Notes: generated by a model not told the origin, from the letters alone. A stretch of DNA of 64,000 bases from Roseiarcus sp963832305 (GCA_963832305.1 CAWHTU010000013.1:76149-140148), one strand, 5' to 3'. Positions 44,869 through 54,138 are shown, numbered from the stretch's first letter. Program-made: numbers and translations.

Positions 44869-45816
44869 TCAATTGTCGTGGTCTCCGAGCGTCGACGTCG
44901 GCTGCATATCGACGCCGGGCGCCGCTCCGGCCGGAGGCGCCGGAGGCCCCGGATTGGTTTCGCCGATCGGCGCCGGCGGCAGGGCGCCGTCCGGTCCCTC
45001 TCCCGGTCCACGCAGGGTATCCGGCGAAGCGGCGCCGGGGTCCGGCGCGGTCAGATGAGCAACGTCGAGCGGCTCGTCAACGTCGGGCGCCGGCGGCAGG
45101 CCGTCGGGCGGCGCGAACGCCGGCAGAAGGTCGGGCGCGGGCGTGGGCTTGCAGATTCGACGCGGGCCGGTGTTGGTCGAGCCGTGGTTGGCCAGATCCA
45201 GATGGATGTGGTTGTAGTGGAACACGTCCGCGCCCGGCGCCAGCACGGTCGTGAAATACCGGCAGGCGCCCGCGTGCGCTTCATGGAGGAAGGCGCCCTC
45301 CTGGCCGTCCGTCTTTTTCCAGTCCTGCATGAAATTGATCGCCCGACCGTCGGCGAGCGTGAAGCCGGCGACATCGACCGCATTGCCGAAGGCATGTTCG
45401 GAGAGCCGCGCGCCTGCGATGTTGTCGACGGAGCGGCAACTATAAGCGCCGAACACGTTGATCGCGGCGACCCTTTGCCCGAAGCGGGTTTGAGCGTCCG
45501 GCTCGACGATGTCGTTCAACCAGGCCTCGAGCGCCGGGATCATCGGGCAGTCGATGGTCAACGGCTTGTCGACCGCAATCGCGCCATTGGCGAGCGCCGA
45601 GACCTTCAGCGGACGAGTCATGCCGCAGATTCCCGGGCCGTCAATCTCGGGGGCGGGAACGATAGAATCGGAAGGTGTGACCGACCTGCGGGCGAAGCAG
45701 GCATTTTCGGCCTGCGCTCGCCAGGCCGGCCGCTCGGCGCGGCCGAAGAACCCGCAGCCCGTAAGACAAAGAGCGGCGGAAAGAACAACCAGGACAGGCC
45801 GAACACAACGCGCCAT
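44869..45816 (-). CDS. Extensin-like family lipoprotein
   Basis: A 315-residue exported protein of the extensin-like C-terminal (COG3921) family, common in Hyphomicrobiales. I chose the ATG at 45814-45816, giving MARCVRPVLVVLSAALCLTGC with lipobox LTGC. An ATG 14 codons upstream is also in frame. Core motifs are SCRSVDNIAGARLSEHAFGN and AVDVAGFTLADGR, then GAFLHEAHAGACRYFTTVL and FHYNHIHLDLANHG, a D/H-rich pattern like LAS metallopeptidases, so it may trim peptidoglycan. The C-terminus is a long Pro-rich tail. It converges with the TPR gene with ten bases between them. Confidence 0.9.
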   Translation of the reverse strand: MARCVRPVLVVLSAALCLTGCGFFGRAERPAWRAQAENACFARRSVTPSDSIVPAPEIDGPGICGMTRPLKVSALANGAIAVDKPLTIDCPMIPALEAWLNDIVEPDAQTRFGQRVAAINVFGAYSCRSVDNIAGARLSEHAFGNAVDVAGFTLADGRAINFMQDWKKTDGQEGAFLHEAHAGACRYFTTVLAPGADVFHYNHIHLDLANHGSTNTGPRRICKPTPAPDLLPAFAPPDGLPPAPDVDEPLDVAHLTAPDPGAASPDTLRGPGEGPDGALPPAPIGETNPGPPAPPAGAAPGVDMQPTSTLGDHDN

Positions 45817-45856
45817 TGCCGCAAACTGCGCTCGCGGGTTTAAGAATCGTTGAACC

Positions 45857-46636
45857 ATGGGAAATCAAGATTCGCTCAACCATGATCGGGCCGCGGCGGC
45901 GGCGCACGCCATTTCGTCGCCGCACTTTGCCCGCAGGAGAATCAGGCCGGGCGCAGCGTGGGTGGAGAAGGACGGGTTGTTGAAGGGCGGATTCCGGACT
46001 TGGCGGGGTGCGGCGCTGGGAGTGGCGGTCGGATTGGCGTCCGCGACGCCGGCGGCTGCTCATCCGCACGTCTGGGTAACCGTCAAGAGCCAGATCGCCT
46101 TCACGCCGGACGGCAAGGTTGCGGCAGTGGTCCACGATTGGGTTTTCGACGAGATGTATTCGTCATTCGCCACCCAGGGCCTCGCTCCACCGGGCGAACT
46201 GGTCAAGCGCGAGCAGTTCGCCCCGCTGGCGAAGGAGAATGCCGGCAGCCTGGCCGAGATCGGCTATTTCACGACGTTGAAGATTGGCGGCAAGGCCGTG
46301 GATTTCGGCTCGGTCACCGACTACTGGATGCAGGAGCGCCCCGACCATCTGGTCGAGTTCCACGTCACCCTGCCGCTGAAGACCCCGACGCCCGTGACCA
46401 AGTTCCTGACCCTGCGCGTCGCCGATCCCGAGTATTTCATCGATTTTGAATTCGACGATAAAGTTCCGGTTTCGCTCGTCTCCGCCCCTTCCGGTTGCGC
46501 GGCCACGGTCGCCAAGCCAAAGCCGATCGATGGCGCCGACCAACAGAAGCTGACGGAGTCGTTCTTCACCAATCTCTCGCCGGGCACCAACTTCGGCTTC
46601 AAAATGGCGAGCGCCGCCATAGTCGCCTGCCCATGA
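45857..46636 (+). CDS. DUF1007 family exported protein, partner of NicO transporter
   Basis: DUF1007 (COG3683) periplasmic protein that regularly precedes NicO-type nickel/cobalt transporters. The mature part starts AHPHVWVTVKSQIAFTPDGK, the defining HPHVW motif with metal-binding potential. DWVFDEMYSSFATQGL and EYFIDFEFDDKVPVSLV follow. The open frame begins at 45857, but a GTG at 45962 or TTG at 45977 (after GGAGAAGGA) would place a normal signal peptide, LLKGGFRTWRGAALGVAVGL, at the N-terminus, so the true start may be internal. It overlaps the next gene by four bases. Confidence 0.85.
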   Translation: MGNQDSLNHDRAAAAAHAISSPHFARRRIRPGAAWVEKDGLLKGGFRTWRGAALGVAVGLASATPAAAHPHVWVTVKSQIAFTPDGKVAAVVHDWVFDEMYSSFATQGLAPPGELVKREQFAPLAKENAGSLAEIGYFTTLKIGGKAVDFGSVTDYWMQERPDHLVEFHVTLPLKTPTPVTKFLTLRVADPEYFIDFEFDDKVPVSLVSAPSGCAATVAKPKPIDGADQQKLTESFFTNLSPGTNFGFKMASAAIVACP

Positions 46637-47688
46637 CGAAGCGGACAATCGGACGGATCGGCCTTGGACTGGCGGCTTGGGCCGCCTCCGCCGCGACGGC
46701 GCTGGCGCAGCTTTCGCCGCGCCCGTTTGCGGTCGGCGGCGGCGAGGGCGGCGGCGGGTCCGGGGGCGGGCTCACGGGCTGGCTCATGGCCGAGCAGTCG
46801 GCGCTCACGCATCTCATCGCCGCCCAGGTCCATGCCCTCCACGGGCAGACGGGCGCCGTCTGGGGCCTCATCGGCCTCGGCGTCGCCTATGGCGTGTTCC
46901 ACGCCGCGGGTCCGGGACACGGCAAGGCGGTCCTAGCCTCTTACATGCTGGCCAACGAGAAGTCGCTCAGGCGCGGGGCGGTCATGGCGTTGATGGCGGC
47001 GCTGTTGCAGGCGCTGATCGCGATCGCGCTCGTCGGCGGCGCTGGCTTTCTCTTCAGGGCGACCGCCCCGGAAATGAACCGCGCCGCCGACTGGATCGTG
47101 CTCGCAAGCTATTACAGCGTCGCTGCGATCGGCGCCTGGCTCGTCTGGCGCAAGGGCGAAGCGCTGATCGCGGCTTTGAGCCGATACGCCGCTCAGCGGC
47201 GCGCGATGGCCGCCGCCCCGGCCTACGCGGACGTCGAGTGGCGAAGGCCCGCATTCAGCCTTTCGGCGGCGAGTTTTCGCGCCGGGCCGCCCGGCGTCGC
47301 GGCGATGGCGATCGACGAATGCGGACATGCGCACGCGTTCGACCCGGCGGAGCTCGAAGGCGTGTTTTCCTGGCGCAGCGCCGTCGGAACGGTGATCGCC
47401 GCGGGAGCGCGCCCCTGCTCCGGGGCGATTCTGGTGCTGGTGTTCGCGATGGCGCAGGGGCTGTTCGCCGCCGGGGTCGCCGCGACATTCGCCATGGCGG
47501 TCGGGACCGCGGTCACGACCGGCGCGCTCGCCTGGATGGCGGTGTTCGCCAAATCGGCCGCCATGCGCCTCGCCGCGGGCGAGAATTCGCGCCTTGCGCT
47601 GGTGGCGAGAGGGTTCGAATTCGCCGCCGCGCTCGCGGTCCTCGTGCTCGGCGTCGCCCTCATCATCGGTTCACGCGGCGCGGTGTGA
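46633..47688 (+). CDS. NicO family nickel/cobalt transporter (RcnA-like)
   Basis: A 351-residue membrane protein that moves Ni2+ or Co2+ (export in RcnA). The N-terminal signal-like helix and Gly-rich loop precede the family motifs FHAAGPGHGKAVLASYMLAN (HX-rich first motif) and AAGARPCSGAILVLVFAMAQ (second motif). A His-bearing loop (DECGHAHAFD) lies between. About six to seven helices are predicted. The ATG overlaps the DUF1007 stop (ATGA), so the pair is translationally coupled. It might relate to nickel supply for the urease genes at 13-15 kb, but this is only a guess. Confidence 0.92.
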   Translation: MTKRTIGRIGLGLAAWAASAATALAQLSPRPFAVGGGEGGGGSGGGLTGWLMAEQSALTHLIAAQVHALHGQTGAVWGLIGLGVAYGVFHAAGPGHGKAVLASYMLANEKSLRRGAVMALMAALLQALIAIALVGGAGFLFRATAPEMNRAADWIVLASYYSVAAIGAWLVWRKGEALIAALSRYAAQRRAMAAAPAYADVEWRRPAFSLSAASFRAGPPGVAAMAIDECGHAHAFDPAELEGVFSWRSAVGTVIAAGARPCSGAILVLVFAMAQGLFAAGVAATFAMAVGTAVTTGALAWMAVFAKSAAMRLAAGENSRLALVARGFEFAAALAVLVLGVALIIGSRGAV

Positions 47689-47725
47689 GGCGGCCGCGCC
47701 GACCCCGCCCGCGCGAGCGACGGCC

Positions 47726-48271
47726 TTACCGCCCGTAGAGGCCGGTGAGGGTCGCCTTCGCCAGCGCGTTGGCGTTGGCGTAGAAGCCGAACACGGCCGC
47801 GGAGGCGTTGGCGTCAACGTCGAGCTTGTCCGCTTTCAGCGCATAGACGGTGACTATGTAGCGATGCGGCTTGCCCTTGGGCGGGCAGGGGCCGCCATAT
47901 CCGGCCAGGCTGAAATCGTTCTTCGGCTGGACCGCGCCCTCGGGCAGGCCGGTCCCGCCGCCCGCGCCCTTCGGCAGCGAGGTGACGCTCGCCGGAATAT
48001 TGGCGACCCACCAGTGCCAGAAGCCGCTGCCGGTCGGCGCGTCGGGATCGTACATGCTGACGGCGAAGCTCTTGGTGTCCTTCGGGGCGCCAGACCAGGA
48101 AAGGGCAGGCGAGACGTTCTTGCCGGTGCAATCCCAGCCGTTGAACACCTGCTCGTCGGCGATCTTGGCGCCGGGCTTGATGTCCGGGCTGGTCACGCTC
48201 ATCGCATTGGCCGCGCCCCCAACCGCCAGCGCGCCCGCAAGGGTCGCCGCCCCAACCGTCATCGTCCGCAT
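47726..48271 (-). CDS. YbhB/YbcL family (PEBP/RKIP-like) exported protein
   Basis: A 181-residue phosphatidylethanolamine-binding-like protein. I chose the ATG at 48269-48271 (after GGAGGAATG), giving a Sec signal RTMTVGAATLAGALAVGGAA. Core motifs are NVSPALSWSGAPKDTKSFAV, MYDPDAPTGSGFWHWWVANI and GYGGPCPPKGKPHRYIVTVY, the ligand-pocket DPDAP and GPCPP-HRY elements. The bacterial function is not known. It converges with the NicO gene. Confidence 0.92.
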   Translation of the reverse strand: MRTMTVGAATLAGALAVGGAANAMSVTSPDIKPGAKIADEQVFNGWDCTGKNVSPALSWSGAPKDTKSFAVSMYDPDAPTGSGFWHWWVANIPASVTSLPKGAGGGTGLPEGAVQPKNDFSLAGYGGPCPPKGKPHRYIVTVYALKADKLDVDANASAAVFGFYANANALAKATLTGLYGR

Positions 48272-48629
48272 TGCTTCATTCCTCCCGAAAAAGACCGAAC
48301 GCGAGCCCATGAAGCCCAGCGCCCTGCGGTCCGCCCGCCGCGAGGATCATCGAACGCGTCGCGGACGGATGCAAGCCCATCTTCGGGCGCTCCGCTGGTC
48401 GGTCAGGTCCACGCAGATCCGGCATATCGGGTCGACCGATGGCAGAAACTTTCAATCCAACCGTGATCGTGGAACGCATACCGGATGCGGCCTCTTCGGT
48501 ATTCCATAGTCCGATGCCGCGATCACTACGTGATGATCCGGGACGAGGACTTGCTCGCCCGGCCGATCCCAAACTAGCAGTATTATGACGTCGATGCCGC
48601 CGACCAGGCCTGCGCTGGAGGTTGCTGGA
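48272..48629. other. Intergenic region, no convincing gene
   Basis: About 360 bases separating the divergent YbhB-like and desulfhydrase genes. Small frames exist on both strands but none has a ribosome site and recognisable content. GCTGGAGGTTGCTGGA at the right end is the ribosome site for 48630. Confidence 0.4.
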
Positions 48630-49631
48630 ATGAACCGACGCGACACGGTCCGACTTGCAAAGTTGCCGACGCCATTCGAACAGATGCCGCGCCTCTCCCT
48701 GGCTCTCGCCCACGATGGTCAGATCCCATCGATCTGGATCAAGCGCGACGACTGCACCGGCTTCGCCGGTGGCGGCAACAAGGCGCGCAAGCTCGAATAC
48801 CTGGTTGCCGATGCCTTGAATCAGGGCGCCGATGTCCTGGTGACCGTGGGGGCAATTCAATCCAATCACGCTCGCCAGACCGCAGCTGCGGCCGCGCGCA
48901 ACGGGCTTGGGTGCGTGCTGCTCTTGATCGACGCGGTCAGGAGCCGCGGAGAGGCCTACCGGACCAACGGGAATGTGCTGCTCGACCAGATCTTCGGCGC
49001 GGAGCTTCGTATCCAGCCGCCGGAAGAGGACAGCGATGCGGTGATCGCGGCGACGTTGGCGAGGCTCACAGGCCAGGGGCGGCGCCCGTATTTCATCCCG
49101 ATCGGCGGCTCGAACGCCCTTGGCAGCCTCGCCTATCGTGACGCGCTCGCCGAGTTGGTTGTGCAGGCGCAGGCTGAAGGCTGCCGCATCGACCATATCG
49201 TTCTGCCGACGGGGAGCGGCGGCACCCATGCCGGCATTCTGGCGGGCGTCGAGGAGGCGGGGTTGCCCTGCCGCGTGCATGGCGTCAGTGTCTCACGCTC
49301 ATCGGAGCAAGCGCGCCCGATTGTCTCCGGCTTGGTTCAGGAAATTTTTGCTCTTGAAGGCCGTCCACGCAAAACCGTGGCTGCCGTAGACGTCGACGAT
49401 TCCCAGGTTGGTCCCGGATACGGCCAGCCCACTGCAGCAATGACAGAAGCTGTCGAGTTGGTGGCTCGCACAGAGGGAATTCTGCTGGACCCGGTTTATA
49501 CCGGCAAGGCCATGGCAGGCCTTCTGTCGTTGATCAGGAACGATGCCATCGCTCCCGGTGAAACCGTCGTCTTCTGGCACTGTGGCGGCATACCCGGTCT
49601 CTTCGCGTATCCAGAGGTCTTTCATCGATAA
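48630..49631 (+). CDS. D-cysteine desulfhydrase / ACC deaminase family PLP enzyme
   Basis: A PLP-dependent enzyme of the DcyD/ACC deaminase group (333 residues). RLSLALAHDGQIPSIWIKRD opens the fold. FAGGGNKARKLEYLVADAL holds the PLP lysine. TVGAIQSNHARQTAAAAARN and LPTGSGGTHAGILAGVEEAG bind substrate and phosphate. VYTGKAMAGLLSLI and FWHCGGIPGLFAY close it. D-cysteine desulfhydrase (H2S, pyruvate, ammonia) is the more likely activity. ACC deaminase cannot be excluded by eye. I chose the ATG at 48630 with GGAGG upstream over one at 48585. Directly downstream lies a truncated CDF transporter. Confidence 0.88.
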   Translation: MNRRDTVRLAKLPTPFEQMPRLSLALAHDGQIPSIWIKRDDCTGFAGGGNKARKLEYLVADALNQGADVLVTVGAIQSNHARQTAAAAARNGLGCVLLLIDAVRSRGEAYRTNGNVLLDQIFGAELRIQPPEEDSDAVIAATLARLTGQGRRPYFIPIGGSNALGSLAYRDALAELVVQAQAEGCRIDHIVLPTGSGGTHAGILAGVEEAGLPCRVHGVSVSRSSEQARPIVSGLVQEIFALEGRPRKTVAAVDVDDSQVGPGYGQPTAAMTEAVELVARTEGILLDPVYTGKAMAGLLSLIRNDAIAPGETVVFWHCGGIPGLFAYPEVFHR

Positions 49632-49773
49632 ATTCGAAGCGGCTGCTGATCGGTCGACTCCAAGAGCCGCCCACCCCAGCACGCGTTTCGGTTGGCGCGA
49701 GCCCTAGCCACTCGGCAACGAGGATTTCGACCGAGCACAGGTCCAATAGCGGCAAAGGTCACACGTTCAAAGC

Positions 49774-49983
49774 GTGCGAGAGGCCGCCCTGCGCCGTGCG
49801 ATCGAGAGCGACGGCGACCGGGTTGCCGATCTGCATCTCTGGCGCCTCGGCCCGGGGCATCTCCTCGGCGCGGTCGTGTCGGTGGTCACGCCGAGCGAGC
49901 GCTGCGAGGCGGACTATCGCGCCAGGCTCGCGCGCTTCCGCTCGCTCTCCCACCTGACGATCGAGGTCAGGCGCGCGGCGTGA
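49774..49983 (+). pseudogene. C-terminal remnant of a CDF (DmeF-like) metal efflux transporter
   Basis: About 69 codons, LRRAIESDGDRVADLHLWRL, GPGHLLGAVVSVVTPSERCE and RARLARFRSLSHLTIEVRRA, match the cytoplasmic C-terminal domain of cation diffusion facilitators such as DmeF. The six-helix membrane part is absent: upstream sequence to 49632 has no related frame. A deletion or insertion involving the neighbouring desulfhydrase gene probably removed it. Confidence 0.75.
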
Positions 49984-49990
49984 ACCTGGA

Positions 49991-51016
49991 CTAAACCGGC
50001 TTCGGATTGCGTTCTGCGAATTGAGTCTGGTGCCAGTAGGGATAGGCCGGGGTGACCGCGCTCGCCGTGTCGAGCCGTGCGACCTGTTCGGAGTCGAGGC
50101 TCCATCCGACCGCGCCGAGATTGTCCTTGAGTTGCCTCTCGTCGCGCGCGCCGATGACCACCGTGGCGACGGTCGGCCGTTGCAGCAGCCAGTTCAGCGC
50201 CACCTGTGGAATGGTCTTGCCGACCTCGCCGGCCACGGCGTCAAGGGCGTCCACCACCCGATAAAGATACTCGTCCTCGACCGGCGGGCCGTTGGCGGCG
50301 GTTTCGTGCAGCCGGCTCACTTTCGGCAACGGCTTGCCGCGGCGGATCTTGCCGGTGAGGCGGCCCCAGCCAAGCGGGCTCCACACGACCGCGCCCACGC
50401 CCTGGTCGAGCGCGAGCGGCATCAGCTCCCATTCGTAGTCCCGGCCGATGAGCGAATAGTAGGCCTGGTGCGCCACATAGCGCGACCAGCCGTAGCGGTC
50501 CGAGGCGGCGAGCGACTTCATCAGGTGCCAGCCGGAGAAGTTCGAGCAGCCGAGGTAGCGGATCTTGCCGGCGCGGACGAAGTTGTCCAGCGTCGAGAGA
50601 ACTTCCTCGACCCGGGTTTGCGCGTCGAAGGCGTGCAGCTGGAAGAGATCGATATAGTTGGTCCCGAGTCGCTTGAGCGAGCCCTCGACCGCCTGCGTCA
50701 GGTGGTAGCGCGACGAGCCGACGTCGTTCGGGCGCTGGCCGGCGCGGAAGGTCGCCTTAGTCGAAATGATGAGGTCGTCGCGGGGGAGCCCTTTGATCGC
50801 GCTACCCAGAACCTGCTCGGCCGCGCCGGACGAATAGACGTCGGCGCTGTCGAACATGTTGAGCCCGGCCTCGAGGCAGATGTCGATCAGCCGCCGCGCT
50901 CCCTTGACGTCTGTGTCGCCCCAGGCCTTCAGCATGCCTTTGCCGCCGAACGTGCCGGTGCCGAGGCTGAGTGCGGGAACCTTGAAGCCGGACGAGCCGA
51001 GACGGCGGAATTCCAT
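49991..51016 (-). CDS. Aldo/keto reductase
   Basis: A 341-residue NADPH-dependent oxidoreductase of the TIM-barrel AKR family. LGSSGFKVPALSLGTGTFGG opens it. The catalytic tetrad is Asp and Tyr in MFDSADVYSSG, Lys in IISTKATF and His in IDLFQLHAFD. The cofactor region includes GAVVWSPLGWGRLTGKIRRG and VIGARDERQLKDNLGAVGW. It is the YdhF/general stress-type subgroup. The substrate is unknown. It ends next to the CDF remnant and stands alone. Confidence 0.93.
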   Translation of the reverse strand: MEFRRLGSSGFKVPALSLGTGTFGGKGMLKAWGDTDVKGARRLIDICLEAGLNMFDSADVYSSGAAEQVLGSAIKGLPRDDLIISTKATFRAGQRPNDVGSSRYHLTQAVEGSLKRLGTNYIDLFQLHAFDAQTRVEEVLSTLDNFVRAGKIRYLGCSNFSGWHLMKSLAASDRYGWSRYVAHQAYYSLIGRDYEWELMPLALDQGVGAVVWSPLGWGRLTGKIRRGKPLPKVSRLHETAANGPPVEDEYLYRVVDALDAVAGEVGKTIPQVALNWLLQRPTVATVVIGARDERQLKDNLGAVGWSLDSEQVARLDTASAVTPAYPYWHQTQFAERNPKPV

Positions 51017-51240
51017 GGCGGCGATCCTTGAGCGATTGAGGCCGCGGCGCGCCGAGCGTCCAAAATGCGGAAGCGCTGAGCGCCGTCGCGCGTGAAGGGA
51101 TCGGAATTGTTCGAAGGCGGCACAAATGCGGCCGCGAAACGCCCGGTGTCAAGGGCGGCCGGATTCGGGTAGCGGGACAGTTTGAAAGGCAGGCTAATTT
51201 CGGTCTAGCGCGATTGGCCCACTCTCCCCATAATGAGAAG

Positions 51241-51435
51241 ATGGCCACAACCAAATCAAAAGCTCGCTTCGAGGCCGTCGAAACGAAAGACGGCGAATGG
51301 TATGTGCGCCTCATGCTTCCCGGAGGAAGGCAACCACAGATCGACGGCTTCAAGACAAAGGCCGAAGCACAGAGATGGATCAAAGCGCAGTCTGCCGCTT
51401 GGCTCAAAATGTATGAGGGCGGCAAATATGCCTAA
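51241..51435 (+). CDS. Small conserved-looking hypothetical protein
   Basis: A 64-residue basic protein from the ATG at 51241. It reads KSKARFEAVETKDGEWYVRL, then MLPGGRQPQIDGFKTKAEAQ, then RWIKAQSAAWLKMYEGGKYA. A strand-strand-helix pattern resembling the small double-stranded beta/alpha part of integrase-type Arm or DUF-like domains is suggested. I do not recognise a named family. It overlaps the next small gene by eight bases (ATGCCTAA), which points to translational coupling. Confidence 0.6.
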   Translation: MATTKSKARFEAVETKDGEWYVRLMLPGGRQPQIDGFKTKAEAQRWIKAQSAAWLKMYEGGKYA

Positions 51436-51595
51436 AACCCCCAAACGCCCTCGCGATCTGAACCAATGGGCGAAACGCATGGTCGATATTGCCACGGGCG
51501 AGGCTGATAATCGCCTGTCAAAGGGGGATAACGCGAATGTGATCGATGTCCGCGATTTCCTGAGCCGCCGCCGGCGCGCCTTGGACGTCGGGTGA
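51428..51595 (+). CDS. Small basic hypothetical protein coupled to the preceding gene
   Basis: A 55-residue protein, MPKTPKRPRDLNQWAKRMVD then IATGEADNRLSKGDNANVID. Proteins with this KRPRDxNQxAKxxVDxATGE pattern recur as small unannotated genes in Hyphomicrobiales. Its function is unknown. Its ATG lies inside the end of the upstream gene. It ends 18 bases before the convergent CHAD gene. Confidence 0.6.
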   Translation: MPKTPKRPRDLNQWAKRMVDIATGEADNRLSKGDNANVIDVRDFLSRRRRALDVG

Positions 51596-51613
51596 TCCCC
51601 GCCGCGCCTTGCC

Positions 51614-52489
51614 TCAACCTCGCCGGTCGTCGGGCTTCGTCACCGGGCGGGCGAGATAGGCCGCGAGCCGAGTCTCGAAGGCTTTGGGGGTTTCGGCGAA
51701 CAGACGATCGAACTCGGCCTCGGCGCGGCGGCGGAGCTTCTTCTGCTTCGCCGCCGTCCGGGCGGTCAGGTCGGCGAGCACCTCCGGCGCGAGCCCGCCG
51801 CGCTCGGCGGCGAACCTCGCCAGCACATGAAGGTCATGGTGGTCGCCGAGCGCCTCGCGAAGCTCGTCCAGCGCTTCGGCCTGGGCGTTCAGCGCTTCCG
51901 GCCAGGCGCAGGCGAGGAGCGTGAGCTGGTAGCGCAGATCGACGACCCGGGCGCGGAACGCATGCAGCGCCGCCGGGTCGTTGCTCTCGAAGGCGAGGCG
52001 CCCGCGCTGCCGCGCCTGCCGGTAGGTGCGCGCGACGCCGGTGACGATCGCGTCCCCGCCGAGCGCGCTCAAGTCCCATTGCGCGAGGCGCCTGGCGATC
52101 GCGTTGAGCCTTGCGCGCGGCGCTCTTGCGGCAACGCCGCGGCGGGCGCGCAGCGCCGCCTGCCGCTCGCGCGCGATCGCCTCGTTCAGCGGCCCGGCGA
52201 CCTCGGGGGGCGGCGCGAGACGCTCGAGGCGGACCGCCATCACGTCGAGATCGCGGGCGCGCCCGGTCTGGCGGCGCGTCGCCGCCAGCGCCGCCATCGT
52301 CACCCGCGCCGGCTCGCCGACGCAATGGAGAAAGAGCCGCGCGATCGCGCGTCCTTCCTTGAGCGTCTTGCGCATGTCGTGGACGCGCTTCGGCGCCTCC
52401 TCCCCCGGGGGTGGAAACTGCGCCGCGGCGGCGCCGACCGAGCGGACCAGCGCGGCGCGGCAATATTGCGGCCAGGCGTCGGCGCGCAT
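51614..52489 (-). CDS. CHAD domain protein
   Basis: A 291-residue helical protein of the CHAD family, which binds inorganic polyphosphate through conserved histidines and basic residues. Visible features are KRVHDMRKTLKEGRAIARLF (the first conserved H/R helix), VVDLRYQLTLLACAW and EALGDHHDLHVLARFAAERG (second conserved H-rich part). Arg/Ala content is very high. It starts five bases after the acyl-CoA synthetase stop on the same strand, so they are likely co-transcribed. Confidence 0.9.
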   Translation of the reverse strand: MRADAWPQYCRAALVRSVGAAAAQFPPPGEEAPKRVHDMRKTLKEGRAIARLFLHCVGEPARVTMAALAATRRQTGRARDLDVMAVRLERLAPPPEVAGPLNEAIARERQAALRARRGVAARAPRARLNAIARRLAQWDLSALGGDAIVTGVARTYRQARQRGRLAFESNDPAALHAFRARVVDLRYQLTLLACAWPEALNAQAEALDELREALGDHHDLHVLARFAAERGGLAPEVLADLTARTAAKQKKLRRRAEAEFDRLFAETPKAFETRLAAYLARPVTKPDDRRG

Positions 52490-52493
52490 GGCG

Positions 52494-54138
52494 TCAAGCT
52501 GAGCTTGCGTCGATCAGCTTCGCTCGCTCGCGGAGCGCGAATTTCTGCACCTTGCCAGTCGAAGTCTTCGGGATTTCGGCGAAGACGACGTGGCGCGGGC
52601 ACTTGTAGCGGGCGAGACGCGCCCGGCACCATTCAATGAGCTCCTCGGAGGTCGCGCTATGGCCGGGCTTCATCTCGACGAAGGCGCACGGCGTCTCGCC
52701 CCATTTGTCGTCCGCTCGCGCCACCACCGCCGCAAGCTGCACGCCGGGATGCTCGAACAAAGCGTCCTCGACCTCGATCGAGGATATGTTCTCGCCGCCG
52801 GAAATGATGATATCCTTCGACCGGTCGCGCAGCTGCACATAGCCGTCCTTGTGCTTGACGCCGAGGTCGCCGGAATGGAACCAGCCGCCTGCGAAGGCCT
52901 TGTCGGTTGCGGCCTTGTTCTTGAGGTAGCCCTTCATCACCACATTGCCGCGGAACATCACTTCGCCCATCGTCTCGCCGTCAGCGGGGACGGGCCGCAT
53001 CGTTTCCGGATCGAGGACGTCGAGCGCCTCGAGCGCGTGATAGCGAACGCCCTGGCGCGCCTTGAGATGCGCCTGGGCATCGTGGTCGAGCGCGTTCCAC
53101 TCGTCCTTCCAGTCGTTGACGACCGCGGGCCCATAGACCTCGGTCAGGCCATAGAGGTGAGTGACCTCGAAGCCGGCCTCGTCCATGGCCTTGAGCACCG
53201 CGGCCGGCGGCGGGGCGGCGGCGGTGAAGAAGCGCACGCCGTGAGGCAGCGGCCGCTTCTCATCGTCGCGGGCGTTGAGCAGGATCGACATGACGATCGG
53301 GGCGCCGCACATGTGCGTCACCTTGTGCTCCACGATCAGATCGAAGATCGGCTTGGCGCGCACCTGGCGCAAGCAGACATGCGTTCCCGCCTTCACGCTG
53401 ATCGACCAGGGGAAGCACCAGCCGTTGCAATGGAACATCGGCAGCGTCCACAAGTAGACCGGGTGGCGCCCCATGTCGGCGGTGACGACATTGCCGACCG
53501 CCAGCAGATTGGCGCCGCGATGGTGGTAGACGACCCCCTTTGGGTCGCCCGTCGTGCCCGAGGTGTAGTTGAGCGCGATCGCGTCCCATTCGTCGGAGGG
53601 CGACGAACGTTGATAGGCTTCGTCGCCCTCGGCGATCAGCGCCTCGTAGTCGAGGCCGCCGAGCCGCTCGCCCGGGCCGTCGTACTCCGGGTCGTCGTAG
53701 TCGATGACGAGCGGGCGGACCTTGGCGCGCGCGAGCGCCGCGGCGATGACGGGTGAGAACTCACGGTCGACGATGATCGCCTTCGCCTCGCCGTGGTCGA
53801 GCATGAAGGCGATCGAGACCGGCGTCGAGGCGGGTGTTGAGCGCGTTGAGCACGGCGCCGCACATCGGGACGCCGTAGTGACACTCGAGCATGGCCGGCG
53901 TGTTGGCGAGCATGACCGCGACCGTATCGCCCCGGGCGAACCCGCGTCGCGCAAGCGCGGAGGCGAGCTTCTTCGACCGGACATGGAACTCGCGGTAGCT
54001 GCGACGCAGGCGTCCGTGGGCGATCGCCAGCCGATCCGGAAACACCGCCGCCGCACGCTCGAGCAGGGTCAGCGGGGTCAGCGGCTGAAAATTGGCCGGA
54101 TTGCGATCGAGATCGCGGTCGTAGGGCGAAACGGACAT
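52494..54138 (-). CDS. Fatty acyl-CoA synthetase (DmdB/long-chain type), frame broken once
   Basis: ANL-superfamily acyl-CoA ligase activating a fatty or methylthio acid with ATP and CoA. Start ATG at 54136-54138 (MSVSPYDRDLDRNPANFQPL) after GGAG. The N-terminal part runs through MLANTPAMLECHYGVPMCGA and VLNALNTRLDA, then the frame must shift at about 53815-53824 to continue VSIAFMLDHGEAKAIIVDRE. The rest is intact: LNYTSGTTGDPKGVVYHHRG (P-loop), LYGLTEVYGPAVVND and the C-terminal RSKDIIISGGENISSIEVED with TSTGKVQKFALRE. The span is 3n+1 bases. It lies upstream of the CHAD gene. Confidence 0.88.
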
